Assembly: GCA_030544215.1 (NCBI GenBank)
Contig: JARZZO010000001.1
Coordinates: 39,955,670-40,019,669 of the forward strand
Reading direction: 5' to 3'
From: Zantedeschia hybrid cultivar
Lineage: Eukaryota; Streptophyta; Magnoliopsida; Alismatales; Araceae
DNA length: 64,000 nt
The notes beneath the pieces were generated by a model. The model worked only from the letters and a program-made list of their open reading frames with translations. It did no database searches and was not told the origin of the DNA. Shown piece after piece: positions 1 to 11,600 of the stretch. How positions within the stretch are numbered: the first letter of the stretch is position 1; each line of letters starts with the position of its first letter. Position numbers and translations under genes: made by a program.

Positions 1-1199
1 CCCTCAAAATTTAAAATGAATGGGAGGGAAGCCACCGGTGGGGGCTCCCACCAACAGTCATACCGGTGGCCACTTTGCCTCCACTATAAAAACCCTAAGG
101 GAGTACTGCTGCAAGGACTTTTTTTTTCTTTTTTTGGAGGCGAAGACGACGCTTTGTGAAGATCTTGAAGAAATCCCTGCGTTGTCCACTCATTGCTCTA
201 AAAGAGGAGAAAGGTTTTAGACTTAGGTGATTCATTCATATTATTTGAATGATCATTTTTGATATTAAATGGTTCACTCATATTGTTTGAGTGACCGATT
301 TTGATTCATTCATATCGTTTGAATGACCAATCCTTTGTATGACTCATGATTAAATGGGTGATCATTATTCCTATTAATCAAGTCCTGATGTACCTTGTAA
401 TGCATCAAGTTTAATAAAGTGAATCATTTGAACTTATTATGCATGTGTGTTCAATTAAATTAGGTTCTGATGGATTCTTAATGGGCCGCACTATCCTCGA
501 ACCATGATGAAACTAATTGAACATAAAGGTTGGCTTAAATGACTCTTTAAGGATTCTACCTTAAGGATACTTAAGGGACAAAGGACTTAATTATGTCCTT
601 TGAGGAAACTATGTGGACACATCCTATCAAAGCACCCTTTAAGCATCCTTTAAGGGTTTTAAGGGATTTATTATACTTCCTTTGACTATCCTTTAATCTT
701 TAAAGATCCCTTAGGTGTACACCTTTAAGGATCCTAGGAGGAACATCATTATCATATCACTCAAAGGTCTATCCTCTAGGTATCCTTTAAGGGTTTTTTT
801 TAAAGCACATCATGCAATACGCATCCTTTAAGAACCCTTTAATGATCCAAAAAGGAATGCAATGAACATGTCATGCTAATGTGTGTCCTCTAAGGATACC
901 AAGACATTTAAAGTAATGTAATTGATTTTTTCCAAAGTTCCTTTTCATGACTAGTCTTGTTTCGACTTATTCATCAAAACTTGTGTCGCATTAGTGCGTG
1001 ATTTTTAATGGGCATCACTGGACCGTTAATCTTGGTTGCCAATCGTTGATTGACGTAATTAACACTGGCCACGGTCAGTGAGGAGAGGTCAAATTCATAG
1101 ATCAATGACTGATCCAAAGTTCTAGACTCTTTGAAGACTCATCTTAAGTTCTCAAAGTCTACCCCAAAATAAAAATCTTATAAGGGAAACAAACCCACA
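1..1199 (+). mobile_element. Ty3/gypsy LTR A, 3' part (cut by window edge)
   Basis: This is non-coding sequence with a TATA box at 85-92 in a GC-richer, promoter-like start that carries ACCGGT palindromes (about 32-75). A long AT-rich tail follows, with many CCTTTAAGGAT-like motifs (540-900). It ends in CCCACA at 1199, two bases before a primer-binding-site-like stretch. The end region (about 1040-1115, GACGTAATTAACACTGG then GGTCAGTGAGGAGAGGTC) is shared with two other LTRs in this window (about 13970 and 39100), which is the main support for calling an LTR. The upstream boundary is outside the window, so no target duplication can be checked. Confidence 0.6.
85..92 (+). promoter_or_regulatory. 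TATA box of LTR A
   Basis: The sequence TATAAAAA follows a C/A-rich stretch and is followed by a purine-rich leader. The placement fits an LTR promoter; no transcript evidence is available. Confidence 0.45.
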
Positions 1200-1201
1200 G
1201 A

Positions 1202-1219
1202 TGGCACGCCCAGTGGGAC
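1202..1219 (+). other. Putative primer binding site of gypsy element A
   Basis: TGGCACGCCCAGTGGGAC begins two bases after the LTR end. Its position and TGG start fit a tRNA primer binding site, and the form resembles those in plant Tat-type gypsy elements. The tRNA was not identified. Confidence 0.5.
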
Positions 1220-1269
1220 CTCTCCTTCCCTTCATCTCTCTGTCTAATGATGCCCTTACCACGAAGTTG

Positions 1270-3780
1270 CTAACTTCGCCATGTTTTGTGCAAAATTCAA
1301 AATCACTGCTTCATCGATGGTGGCAACAACTAAAGTAACTTTTGGCCCGTTGGTGGTTCTTATCCATGTGCAATGTGGCTATCTCTCCAGGCTGATACGG
1401 TTTGGTGACTTTCCTGCTGTTGTTGGGTCTCCATACTTCTTGGGGGTTGTTCCAACAACCGAAGCCATCTCCAAGCATAAGAAAGACGTAGCTCTCCTTA
1501 TGCCAAAAAGAGAAACCTTACTAAGGCTACTATTCGGAGGTTCAATAACAACAATGCAAGCATCTCATCAGCCTCCTCGTGCAACAAGGGGCATGCTCAA
1601 AGAGGAAATAAGAAGACTCCTACTGCAATGTCATCCAAGTTTACCAAGATCATTTTGGCGGATAACCCATACATTCACGTGAATGAGGGAGAACTTACCA
1701 AGCCAAAAGTCCGCTATGTCCCTACCAGGGAATTCCGGATCGGATCGGCCGGCCGAATCGGGACCCACCGATCCCAATTCGGATCTACCTTGGATCAGCT
1801 GGAATCAGCCAAAAGTGGCCCAAATTGGCCAGGATCGGCCGATTCCGGCCGGATCGGCACCGGCCGATCCCGATCCGAATCAGCCGATCCGGATCAAGAT
1901 AGACCGATCCTGCCTTCCATGGTCCCTACAGTTCCTATAAAGAATCGATTCGGGATATTATCCAAAGTTTGCCAGAATAAGGAAGAATTCAGGAAGACTG
2001 CCACCAAGGTCCCTGTTCACCGGGGGCAAAAGCATGAACTTAGGTGTCCATTGCAGAAAGGGGGCAACCTAGTAGGAAGTAAGAATCCTTACCTCCAAAG
2101 GAGGTGGAACACTAAGGAAAATGCCTGCAAAATTCACAAGGAAGGGGTTGCTTTACACTCACAAGATCCACAACAACCATTGCATCATCAACAACAACAA
2201 GAAGAAGTGCAAGTGGAGCAATTCACTTACCCAGCTCTTGAACCTCCATCCCTTCGAGGTCAAAAGAGGAAACCGATTTATAGAGAAAGGAAGCCAATAA
2301 ATCACCCTACTGCATGGGGGCAAGATGATGTAAATCAACAATCACTTAATCCAAGAATGTCGATTTTTGAAAAGTTTGGTGCTGCTTGGTACCCAACGCA
2401 AAAGAGAAGATGAACTACACAGATAGCAGACAACAACCTTTGCATGTACACATGCTATCCTACTAGTTCCAACAACCAATGTGCAACTCTAGGTGAAGAT
2501 CCTCAAGAATTGCCAACACCACACAATGAAATGAGCTGATAACGCTTCAGGTGGAGCGAGCCATCCGCTGGTTGGGCTAGAGGAACACAAATGCAGGCCT
2601 GCCTCCTGAAAATGGTGTCAATGTCGTAAATGTTCGAAATGAAGGGCAAAATGAGAATTACTTCAAAGTCTACCCCAGGCACAAACTATAGAGGAAATGC
2701 GGCAAGAAAATCAACAATTTAGAGCCTTACTTTTAGTCTTTATCCAAAAATGAGAGCAGCAGCAAGGACAACCACAAGCACCTCCAGCAAATTCGCTCCC
2801 ACCTAGAGCACATGCTAGCAATAATCTTCCACTAGCCGCCGTAGTTAGGCAACATGTTGCTGAAACGAACTTCTCTCTTGAAAATCTCTATGAGACTAGG
2901 GGTGAGGAGGCAACCCACAATGCCCAAAATTTTTATGCATTTGTCAAAGGGGTTGCATCATCACAAAGACACATAATAGAGCAACTTGTTGAAAATGTCC
3001 GAGTTTGATGAGGGTGCAATCACCTTCAATCTATACAAAGTGTCATTTCCCGTTCGCCATCTATTCAAGAAGCTTCCTATAAATTATAAAAAGCCCCCCA
3101 AATTCACCAAGTTCAACGAGGAAGGCTCTGCTCATGAGCACATTGCTCATTATATGAGTGGCCTGGTAGAATTGGCAACTAATGAGTCATATCTCTTAAA
3201 ATACTTCTAGACATCATTAACATGGATTGCATTCCAATGGTATGCAAAATTGAAGCCAAATTCTATTGCAAATTAGGATGAAATGCAAAAGACGTTCCTC
3301 GACCGCTTCAAGATATCAGAGCAGAAAGTCACTCTTGCAGATTTAGTTACAATAAAGTAAAAATGAGTCTACAATGGACTATGTCAAAAGGTGGCATGAA
3401 CTTAGCATGAGGAGTGACAATCCACTAGCATGTGAAGATGCTGTAAGGCTATGTAAACTAGGTCTAAAGCCAGAAATCAAGAAGAAGTTGATCGATGCAA
3501 CTGTCAAAACTTTCGGTCAACTTAATGATATTGTGTCAGAAATTGAATTGTTCTTCGCTGACAGCCCAAGCCTGATACACGACAGTGCAGAAGCATTGAA
3601 GGAATGGTTTTCGAATGGAGAAGAAGACGACATTGTTGACTTTTGCTTCAGTCATAGAAGAAGCAGAGGAGCAAGAGCAGCTCTAACACTTCAACCGTCA
3701 ATAAAAGGGAAAGCAGAAGGTCCTCACCCAGTTTTTCAATAAAAGGGAAAGCAGAAGGGCAAGAGCAGCTTTTACTTCAA
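1270..3780 (+). pseudogene. Ty3/gypsy element A gag remnant
   Basis: Broken open frames at 1628-2413, 2986-3210 and 3374-3742 together look like a retrotransposon gag. The 2986 frame has a capsid-type stretch (PKFTKFNEEGSAHEHIAHYM) that continues, after a stop, into translatable sequence resembling the gag region with a W-Y-x-L motif. The 3374 frame (YVKRWHELSMRS, then a charged helix) fits the C-terminal capsid part. Stops and frameshifts separate all three, and a hAT MITE interrupts the 5' part. No intact gag product is possible. The assignment rests on motif resemblance only. Confidence 0.6.
1726..1921. mobile_element. hAT-type MITE, copy A (196 bp)
   Basis: A GATCGG-rich block is bounded by imperfect inverted ends (CAGGGAATTCCGGATCGG on the left; reverse complement of the right end CATGGAAGGCAGGATCGG). 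It is flanked by a perfect 8-bp direct repeat, GTCCCTAC, at 1718-1725 and 1922-1929. An 8-bp target duplication with CA(G/T)GG ends is the hAT signature. The same family recurs at 20636-20830. It sits inside the gag remnant of gypsy A, so it inserted later. Confidence 0.85.
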
Positions 3781-3899
3781 CCGTCAATAAAATTGGAAAT
3801 GAAGGCGAATACTAAAATTGGTGAAATGCATGAGGTTTATTTTATCAAAACATGCACACATCCCATACGGAAGGTTAGTATAGCACCAGCCAAGAGAAG

Positions 3900-6840
3900 A
3901 AGAAGAAAAAGATAGGTCCATTCCTTCATCGACTCCAAGGACCTAAATAAGGCTTACCCCGAAGACAATTTCACACTGCTAGATGCAAAGGCAATGATGG
4001 ATGTTACCAAAAGCCATAAGTCATTATCCTTCAGGCTAAAAATCAGAAAGGAATGGTTGTCAGGTGCAGAAGCTGTTCAGCCTTTTTTTTAGAAGGTGAC
4101 TAATAGTCACTATTCCATTTATGAAAAGAAGAAAGTAGTACAAAGGAGGTCCCAAAAAAGCTGTTCAGCCTTTCAAGCCTAAAAGGAATTTTGCAAATAC
4201 ACAAAAGAATGCCTTCAGCCTTAAAAATGCTGGAGTTTGGGCCATGTCCAATGTCTTCAAATGGTTGTAGCAACATCACTTAAAGATGAATCCCATTGAA
4301 TGCCATTGAATGCGCATTTGGTGTATTGATTAGCAAATTCCTTGAGCTCATGGGTCACATTAAGGAACTGAAAATGATCTATATGAGGAGTTTCTCCCTT
4401 CACAAAAAAAAAAAATCTTACAAAGCTCAAAACCCTTCAAGACAAGCTTGTCTCCAACAAGAAGTTTATCTCAGTCTTGTTCAAGGAATGCTAGTCTTTC
4501 TTCCAACTTGACAAGGAAAGGAGCTCCTCTACATGGAATGAAAAGTGACAAGTACTCTTGATAAAATAAAAGAACGTTTGCTTAGCTTTCTAATACTCGG
4601 GCGGCCATCAAATGCAAGCTAGCATAAGTAAGCAAAGAGGGCAAAGAGCAACTCCTATATTACCTTAACAAGATGTTGGGGGAACCAAAAAAAAAAAAAA
4701 ACAATACTCTCCCATGGTGAAGATATGGTGGGCATTGGCTTCTAGAGTCAAAAAAATAAAAGGAAAAGAACCGAGGCATTACCTCCCAGCCTACGAAGTC
4801 CAACTTATGCTACGATTCGATTTGCTTAAGTTCTTGCTTCGGCAACTAGTCTTATCAAGAAGGATGGAGAAATGGACCCTACTCAGAAAGATTGACATCA
4901 CCAAGGCACGGCAAAATTTCTGACAGGCTCATCCAACTCCTAAAGAACTCTCCCTTGAATATTAACATGCCAGATGAAGAAGTCCTCCCCGTGCAAGAAA
5001 TACCACAAGCACAACAAACTACACTCAAAGATTGGCAATGTGCCTCGACGGTACATCAAGAACAATTATAATGGTTGAGGGTGCAACAACAACACAAGCT
5101 AGGTAGGCTTTATCATCATCATACCAAATGATGGCACATTACACTATGGAGTCACTTACAAAATATGAAGCCCTAATAATTGGCTTGCAAAGCCTCCTAG
5201 AAAATTAATGTTCAAGGCAGCTAAGTCTACGGAGATTTGCTCTTGATCATGCAACAAATCTTGGGGACCTTCGAAGTCAAAAGCCAAAGTGGATGACTCA
5301 TCATTGGCAAAAGGTTGTGTACATCTCCAAAATAGACTATGTCAAAAGGAGGTCAAAATGTGCAAGCTGAGGCCTTAGCCAAATTGGCAACGGCTTTGAA
5401 ATTGTCCTTTAAGTGAGAAGTGGAAAACATGGTGAAAGAATGTTACTGCTCGACATAACAAACCATAAGAATGGTCCAAAAGTATTTAAATCAAGGAACT
5501 AGAGAAAAAGGCAAAGCAGCAGAGGATGACAAGGATGTCCCAACTATCAAAATGAAAAAAAATTGGCTACAATATGACAAGGAAGAATGGATCCAACTGT
5601 TATGAGCAAACCAATCAAGCTTCATTTTAACTAGTGCCTGAAGACAGGAAATCAGTTCTCCCAATATGACTCTTGTCGAAGGAAGCTCAAAAAAGAAAGG
5701 TGAAGGAGGTCTGTTGTGGAATATGCGAAGCCTACCGATCTGACTCAAAAAATGGAGACCAACATCAAAGCTAAGGCTTTCTTTTGGCTAAATAGTGTTT
5801 GTAGGTTGTGAGCAATTTGCAAAAAGCTAACCTCAAAGTGAAGCAATTGGCCAATCCCAAGAAGACCGCCAAATCAGCTATCTCCAACAACACCTACATG
5901 GTCTTATGCACAATGGGGCAAGAACATTGCGGGTCCTCTTATGTCACTATCTTGGGCCCAAGTCGTCCCTTTGAAGGAAGTCACCGACAAGACAGTGTCA
6001 TGTTTCACCTGACAAAATGTCACATACAAGATTGGCATGCCTAGTCAAGTCACATTCAACGATGGTATGTCATTTAAAAAAAATGGAGGCCAAATTCTAA
6101 TGCAACTTGTTAGCAAAATCGTCAAGGGGTAAAAAAAAAAGAAAACCAAGACTAGGGGTATAAAAAATGCATGAAGCAGACATGCGACTCTATATTAGGG
6201 ACTGTAAAGAAAAAAAACATTATGAAGAATTACCCAATTCGGAGGGTGGAAGATTGCGGCCTATCAACACCTGTAAACATGTCAAGATCCTTTGACAAAC
6301 TCATGAAAGAAAAAGCATATAAGGATAGCCAAACAAAAAGACATCATGACATTTATGCCCAGAAAGAAATTTACACAAAATGGGTCGACCACTTCGTAGT
6401 CCAAGATACTTGCAGAAGCGGTGCTTACAAATTAGTAGATCATAAAGGAAATTTTACTTCCCTACCACTAAACAGAAGACACATGAAGCCATGTATATGC
6501 TATGAAGCATGAATTATGAAAGGAAAAAAAAAGGAAGGAAGTAGCAAAAAAGAATTGTACCATTGCAAAGGTCTGAGAATTGAAGCCGAGAAAGTCCAGA
6601 GAAGCTTATCAAAAATAAAGGCTCCACCCGAAGTTGTTCATCAACATTCTGGAAGGCCTTTAAGATTATTTCCGACAAAAGTCAAGTGGACGTCAGAATC
6701 GCCAAAGACAATGTTTTTTCGACTTCATGCGAGTGCGAAGAGGTCAATTCTTCACTCTGTCAAAGGAAACAAACAATCCTTTACGGAAAAATTCTTTGGC
6801 CCATTAGGAAAACTAATTTCTCAACCATTGAGCTAGGCTT
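3900..6840 (+). pseudogene. Ty3/gypsy element A pol remnant (RT, RNase H, integrase end)
   Basis: Pieces of pol are readable in order. Around 3922-4005 there is an RT block with DLNKAYPEDNF. Around 5140-5215 and 5340-5415 there are RNase H-like blocks (KYEALIIGLQSLLE and VQAEALAKLATALKLS). At 6171-6512 a frame ends with GAYKLVDHKGNF and LPLNRRHMK, which resembles the integrase C-terminal end. The order RT, RNase H, integrase is that of Ty3/gypsy, and the RNase H wording fits the Tat/Athila branch. Many stops, frameshifts and A-rich insertions make it non-functional. A small LINE fragment interrupts it at 4086-4157. Confidence 0.6.
4086..4157 (-). mobile_element. 5'-truncated LINE 3' end with poly(A)
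   Basis: A 72-bp insertion reads on the minus strand as a 3' tail ending in a run of A. It is flanked by a 16-bp direct repeat (AAGCTGTTCAGCCTTT at 4070-4085 and 4158-4173). A variable-length target duplication plus poly(A) indicates target-primed reverse transcription of a very short LINE end. It lies in the gypsy A pol remnant. Confidence 0.75.
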
Positions 6841-6869
6841 CGTCACCAATCAACAAAACCTAACTTTTA

Positions 6870-7177
6870 GGCTTACTTTGTTTGCGGAATAAGACCGGAA
6901 TAACTGGTATAAAGGTCCTATTCTAATTTGATCGAAGGGATGCCTAATTCTCCCAACTCCCCTAACTCTACCTGGAATACCTAATTCCCCAATTTTACTC
7001 TTTATTTCACTCCTTATTCCACTTATTCCTACCAAATCACTTGGAATAACATAGTGTAATTCTCCTTATTATGGGTGGAATACCAACAACTTACCAAATC
7101 AAAATACTTCTTATTCTGGTTTAAGAAATCCCCAAAACCTTATTCTGGTTTAAGCTATTCTGCAAACAAAGTGAACC
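6870..7177. mobile_element. Tourist-like (PIF/Harbinger) MITE 1, 308 bp
   Basis: Inverted ends match over about 22 bp (GGCTTACTTTGTTTGCGGAATA; right end reverse complement GGTTCACTTTGTTTGCAGAATA). TTA is duplicated at 6867-6869 and 7178-7180. The interior is rich in TTATTCC/GGAATAA motifs and non-coding. The TTA target duplication and short GG ends are typical of Tourist-type MITEs. Confidence 0.85.
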
Positions 7178-7199
7178 TTAGGGAAGTTTTAACTCGCTA

Positions 7200-8505
7200 T
7201 CACTACAATAGAAATCCACCCAAAATTCTTGGCCTCTGGGAGCCTTTATATCATTGAGATCTTAAGAACCTCTTAACCACTAGGAACCTTTGTATCCTTG
7301 AAACCTTAAAATCCTTGGCCACTGGAGCCCTTGTATCTTCGAAAGTACTAGAACCTTTCGGCCACTATAAGCCTTTGTATCCTTGAAAGCCTAAAGACCC
7401 CTTTTCGGCTACTGGGAGTCTTTATATCCTCGAAGACTCGAAAGTCCATGGCTATTTGGAGCCGTTGTTTTTATGAATATTCAAAATTCATGGCTGCTTG
7501 GAGCCTTTGTATCAATGAAAGCCCAAATCCTTGGACACTAGGAGCCTTCGTATCCTTGAAAACCCAAAAAGCTGCGGCTACTTGGAACCTTCATATCCTT
7601 GAATAACCCCAAAATCTTCCTACATAAGAAGTCCTTTCTAGTCAAAGCCTTATTCACTTGGCCCTCAGGGAAGCCATAATTCCCTACCGAACAAAAGAAA
7701 ATAAATAAAAAGAAATCCAACCACTTGTTCAAAAAAGAAGAAGAAGGGGCTCAAAAACAAGATGTCCTGATGGACTTGATTCGCTTTTCCCTCAGAAAAG
7801 GAACCAATTAAAGGCTAAAAGGTCTGAAATTTGACTGAGGTGAAAATCCGAAAGGACGTCTCAAGTAAAAATGAGAAACCCTGCTGTGCGAAAACCTGCA
7901 AAGATGCACAAGCAAAAGTAAGAAGGGGCTAGCTTTGGCAAAAACCCGTCTAACAAGTTAAAAACCTTGGCCCCTGGGAGCCGTTGTATCCTTGAAGTCC
8001 TTGGCCCCTACGAGCCATGTCCTTGAAGTTCTTGGCCCTTACGAGCCATTGTATCCTTAAAGTCCTTGGCCCCCAAGAGTTATTGTATCTTAGGAGCCTA
8101 AAAGTTCATGACTACCTGGAGTCTTTACCCCCTCGAAGACCAAAGTTCATGGCTATCTAAAGTCTCTACCCCCTCGAAGACCAAAATCCATTGTTACCTG
8201 GAGCCTTTACCCCATCGAGGACCAAAATCCATTGCTACTTGGAGCCTGTACCCCCTCGAAGACTAAAGTTCATGGCTACCAAAGCCTTTACCCCTTGAAG
8301 ACCAAAGTTCATAGCTTTTTCGAGCCTTTACCCCCTTGAACACCAACATCTGTGGCTATCTAGAATCCTTATTCCCTTAAAGAACCCAAAGTTCATGGCT
8401 ACTTGGAGCCTTTATCCCCTTGAAGCATCTAAAGTCCGTGGCTACCTGGAGCCTTTATCTCTTTAAAGAATCCAAAATCTACAGCTACCTGGAGCCTTTA
8501 TTCCC
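7200..8505 (+). repeat. Degenerate minisatellite, about 41-bp later units
   Basis: Diverged tandem units carry the theme 'ggctacctggagcctttaYCCcctTGAAG'. In the best-preserved part (8107-8400) the spacing is about 41 bp; the earlier part (7220-7610) has longer, more degenerate units with 'ggagcctttgtatccttgaa'. The stretch 7620-7950 between them is largely unique and non-coding. It lies downstream of the gypsy pol remnant, where Tat-type elements often carry tandem repeats. Confidence 0.65.
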
Positions 8506-8508
8506 TTG

Positions 8509-8744
8509 GGGCCGGTTTGTTTGCAGGATAAGGGTCGAACAAGACGCGTTATTCCACTTATTCGGTTTGGGAGCGCGGACGCGTTATTCCTTGAATAAGT
8601 GGAATAACTCATTCCATATAAAAGGCAAGAACTAGTTATTCCGTGAACTACTAATTCCACCCAAAGTAAATTCTTCTTATTCTAGTAATAAGAGATCCGG
8701 GAACAAGAAATCCGGAATTCCTAATCCTCAAAACAAACCAGCCC
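8509..8744. mobile_element. Tourist-like (PIF/Harbinger) MITE 2, 236 bp
   Basis: Inverted ends are GGGCCGGTTTGTTTGCAGGATA and, reverse complemented from the right, GGGCTGGTTTGTTTTGAGGATTA. TTG is duplicated at 8506-8508 and 8745-8747. It has the same TTATTCC-rich composition as MITE 1 but is a different subfamily. It is inserted at the end of the 41-bp repeat zone. Confidence 0.8.
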
Positions 8745-8747
8745 TTG

Positions 8748-9075
8748 AAGTATGATCGTGATGCAGTCATACTCATGGTGTCATTATATGTGTCGCATGA
8801 CTTAAAAAGTGCTACCGCATAAGGTTGATCATCATATCTGCACTACTATCACGAGCTTTGCAGCATTCCCCTTTTGACCTCATCATATACCCCGCCTAGT
8901 TTTGTGACACCATCATACAAGATTGCATATCATATCTACAACTTCGCAAAGGTCACATCATGGTTCTTATGGCACTGTCATATAAATCACTACATTATAT
9001 TTGCAACAACATCATTTGAGCAGATAGAAGATGCTCATGATGCAGTCATAGAGACTACAAGCTTGCATCAACATG
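8748..9075. other. Unassigned non-coding stretch
   Basis: An AT-rich stretch with loosely repeated 'catcatat' motifs (8830-9010). No protein match or element boundary was recognised. It is probably part of the decayed gypsy 3' region. Confidence 0.3.
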
Positions 9076-9480
9076 CTATCTCCATGCATCAACATAGAAG
9101 CTTGTCACAACTCTGTCACAAGTTTTTGGGGCATACCTTTTGAGCATCAACATATAAATCACCGCAAAACTCTCCAGAGGCGATTCTGATCCGCTTCGAG
9201 CTATAGAAGTATAACCCAAATTCAGATGCTCTATCTCCTCCGATGTAATTAGTCGAGCTATAGAGGGTGGCATAGAGGCCCTTAGCCAACACACTTTACA
9301 TTGTGTCCTTCGTCTAGGATTTGGAGGAGAAACACTTCTATCAGCCCTCCCGGCCTCTTCTGCACTATGTTGTCGGTAGACAGACTTTCCCTTACTGCGT
9401 TCCTGATAGTCAGCGGAAGGTCGCTCCCGATCATGCGAGGGTCCTGCTTCATCAGAATCAAGGGTCTGAGAATGAGACAT
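9076..9480 (-). CDS. Antisense hypothetical ORF (134 codons) in gypsy 3' region
   Basis: An uninterrupted minus-strand frame opens with MSHSQTLDSDEAGPSHDRER and is followed by a basic, Ser/Arg/Pro-rich segment and a C-terminal half with hydrophobic residues. It has no recognised domain. It lies between the gypsy pol remnant and a downstream LTR-like region, on the strand opposite to gag-pol. Some Tat-lineage gypsy elements are known to carry an antisense ORF at this position, so it may be a relic of one; that is inference from position. It could also be a chance frame. Confidence 0.3.
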   Translation of the reverse strand: MSHSQTLDSDEAGPSHDRERPSADYQERSKGKSVYRQHSAEEAGRADRSVSPPNPRRRTQCKVCWLRASMPPSIARLITSEEIEHLNLGYTSIARSGSESPLESFAVIYMLMLKRYAPKTCDRVVTSFYVDAWR

Positions 9481-9580
9481 GATGGGGAAAGCAGAGGAAA
9501 AAAATCTGCATCAATAAATAAATTGTCATATTACAATTTCGAAGTTCGAGAATTTACAACAGTATATTCACAAAACCGCC

Positions 9581-10120
9581 TCCAAGTTCGGGCAAGAAAG
9601 TATCAAGCTCGCCGCGGCACTTGGCGGCACGACGTCAGCCTATGCCTCCAAGTTCGAGCAACAAATCATCAAGCTCGCCCCGGCACTTGGCGGCACGACG
9701 TCAATCTACGCCTCCAAGTTCGGGCAACAAAGCATCAAGCTCGCCCTGGCATTTGGCGGGATGACGTCAAGTCTACACCTCAAAGTTCGGACAACAAAGC
9801 ATCAAGCTTGCCTCGGCAATTGGCGGCATGACGTCAATCTACGCCTCCAAGTTCGGGCAACAAAGCATCAAGCTCGCCCTGGCATTTGGCGGCAAGACGT
9901 CAAGCCTACACCTCCAAGTTTGGACAACAAAGCATCAAGCTTGCCTCGGCACTTGGCGGAACGACGTCAATCTACGCCTCCAAGTTCGGACAACAAAACA
10001 TCAAGCTCGCCCAGGCACTTGGCGGCACGATGTCAAGCCTATGCCTCCAAGTTCGAGCAACAAAGCATTAAGCTCGTCCCAACACTTGACGGCACGACAT
10101 CAAGCCTCCGCCTCTAAGCC
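9581..10120 (+). repeat. 66-bp tandem repeat array
   Basis: Units of exactly 66 bp begin with 'tccaagttcg' (for example at 9581, 9647 and 9713) and contain 'caacaaagcatcaagctcgcc' and 'cttggcggcacgacgtcaa'. There are about eight units, clear but diverged. Because 66 is divisible by 3, open frames run through the array in more than one phase; they are by-products of the repeat. It grades into a 128-bp higher-order array. Confidence 0.9.
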
Positions 10121-11040
10121 TTGGTGACATCGCATCAAGCTCGTTTCCAAGACTTAACGGCACAATCTAGTCTCCAAGACTTAACAACACAATCTACGCC
10201 TCCAAGTTCGGGCAACAAAGCATCAAGTTCGTCCTGGCACTCCGTGGCACGGCATCAAGCCTCCGCCTCCAAGCCTTGGTGACATCGCATCAAGCTCGTC
10301 TCTAAGACTTGACGACACAATCTACGCCTCCAAGTTCGAGCAACAAAGCATCAAACTCGTCCCGGCACTTGGCAGCACGGCATCAAGCCTTCGCCTCCAA
10401 GCCTTGCTGACATCGCATCAAGCTCGTCTCCAAGACTTAACGGTACAATCTACGCCTCCAAGTTCTGGCAACAAAGCATCAAGCTCGTCTCGACACTTGG
10501 CGGCATAGCATCAAGCCTCCGCCTCAAAGCCTTGGTGACATCGCATCAAGCTCGTCTCCAACACTTAACGGCACAATCTACGCCTCCAAGTTCGGGCAAC
10601 AAAGCATCAAGCTTGTCCCGGCACTTGGCGGTACGGCATCAAGCCTCCACCTCCAAGCCTTGGTGACATCGCATCAAGCTCGTCTCTAAGACTTGACGGC
10701 GCAATCTATGCCTCCAAGTTCGAGCAACAAAGCATCAAGTTCGCCCTGGCGCTTGGCAGTACGGTATCAAGCCTCCGCCTCCAAGCCTTGACAATATTGC
10801 ATCATGCTCATTTCCAAGACTTGGCAGCATAACTTCAAACTCCAGTGCTTGGCAGTACGGCATCAAGCCTCCGCCTCCAAGCCTTGACAACATTGCCTCA
10901 GGCTCGTTTCCAAGACTTGGCAGCATAACTTTAAACTCCGTTGCGAAGCCTCGGTAGCATGACGTCAGGTCTTCAAGCTCCGCCGCCAAGCCTCAGCGGC
11001 ATGACTTCAAGCTCCGCCTCCACCACTTGGCGACATAGCC
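10121..11040 (+). repeat. 128-bp higher-order tandem repeat derived from the 66-bp unit
   Basis: The phrase 'tccaagttc' recurs at 10201, 10329, 10457, 10585 and 10713, a constant period of 128 bp. Each period holds one unit like the upstream 66-mer plus a diverged partner ('caagccttggtgacatcgcatcaagctcg'). The pattern decays from about 10780 to 11040. This is the usual way satellite DNA builds higher-order repeats. Confidence 0.9.
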
Positions 11041-11379
11041 ACAAGCCACTGCCACGCCGCCTGGGAAAGCATTAAATTCACAAAGCCACTCACCGAAGAA
11101 GATTCAAATGGCAGCCCAGTGGAGTTCAAACAAACGAGGGCAAGATGTCAAATGCACGAGCCACTATCCCCGGCTGCCGCTCTTGGCAAATGGCTCGTAG
11201 GGGGCACTTTGTGGACAGTAAATTTTCTCAAGGGCAGGACAATTCCCAAAATCCAAAAAATGGAGGGCACCCCATCAAAAATCCCCCCAAAGATGAAGAA
11301 AAATGGACCTAAAAACAAAATCAGAAATTAAAGGGGTCCAAAACAAAATTTTCCACGCCACCCCAAGGCACGTCTGAAG

Positions 11380-11600
11380 GAAGTTTGCCGCCCCTCGTGG
11401 GCGGCAGAACCCTTTGGGTCTGCTGCCCCTTGTGAGCGACAGACCCAAGAGATTTGGGTCTGCTGCCCACAAGTGGCGGTAAACCCAAGAAATTGGGTCT
11501 GCCGCCCACAGGGGACAGCAGAACCCTTTTGGTCTGCTGCCCCTTGTCGGCGGCAGAGCCCAATAAAGGGGTTGCTGCCCCTCGCCCCGACGCCCACTCA
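11380..11600. repeat. Imperfect direct and inverted GGGTCTGCTGCCC repeats
   Basis: About four diverged copies of 'ggtctgctgcccc' alternate with 'ggcggcagaaccc' in opposite sense, so the region can fold back on itself. It lies upstream of the LTR B TATA box. The ORFs found here on both strands are by-products. Confidence 0.5.

Noticed and set aside
9301..10127. Plus-strand ORFs of 176, 118 and 99 codons
   Set aside because: All are readings of the 66-bp tandem repeat in different phases.
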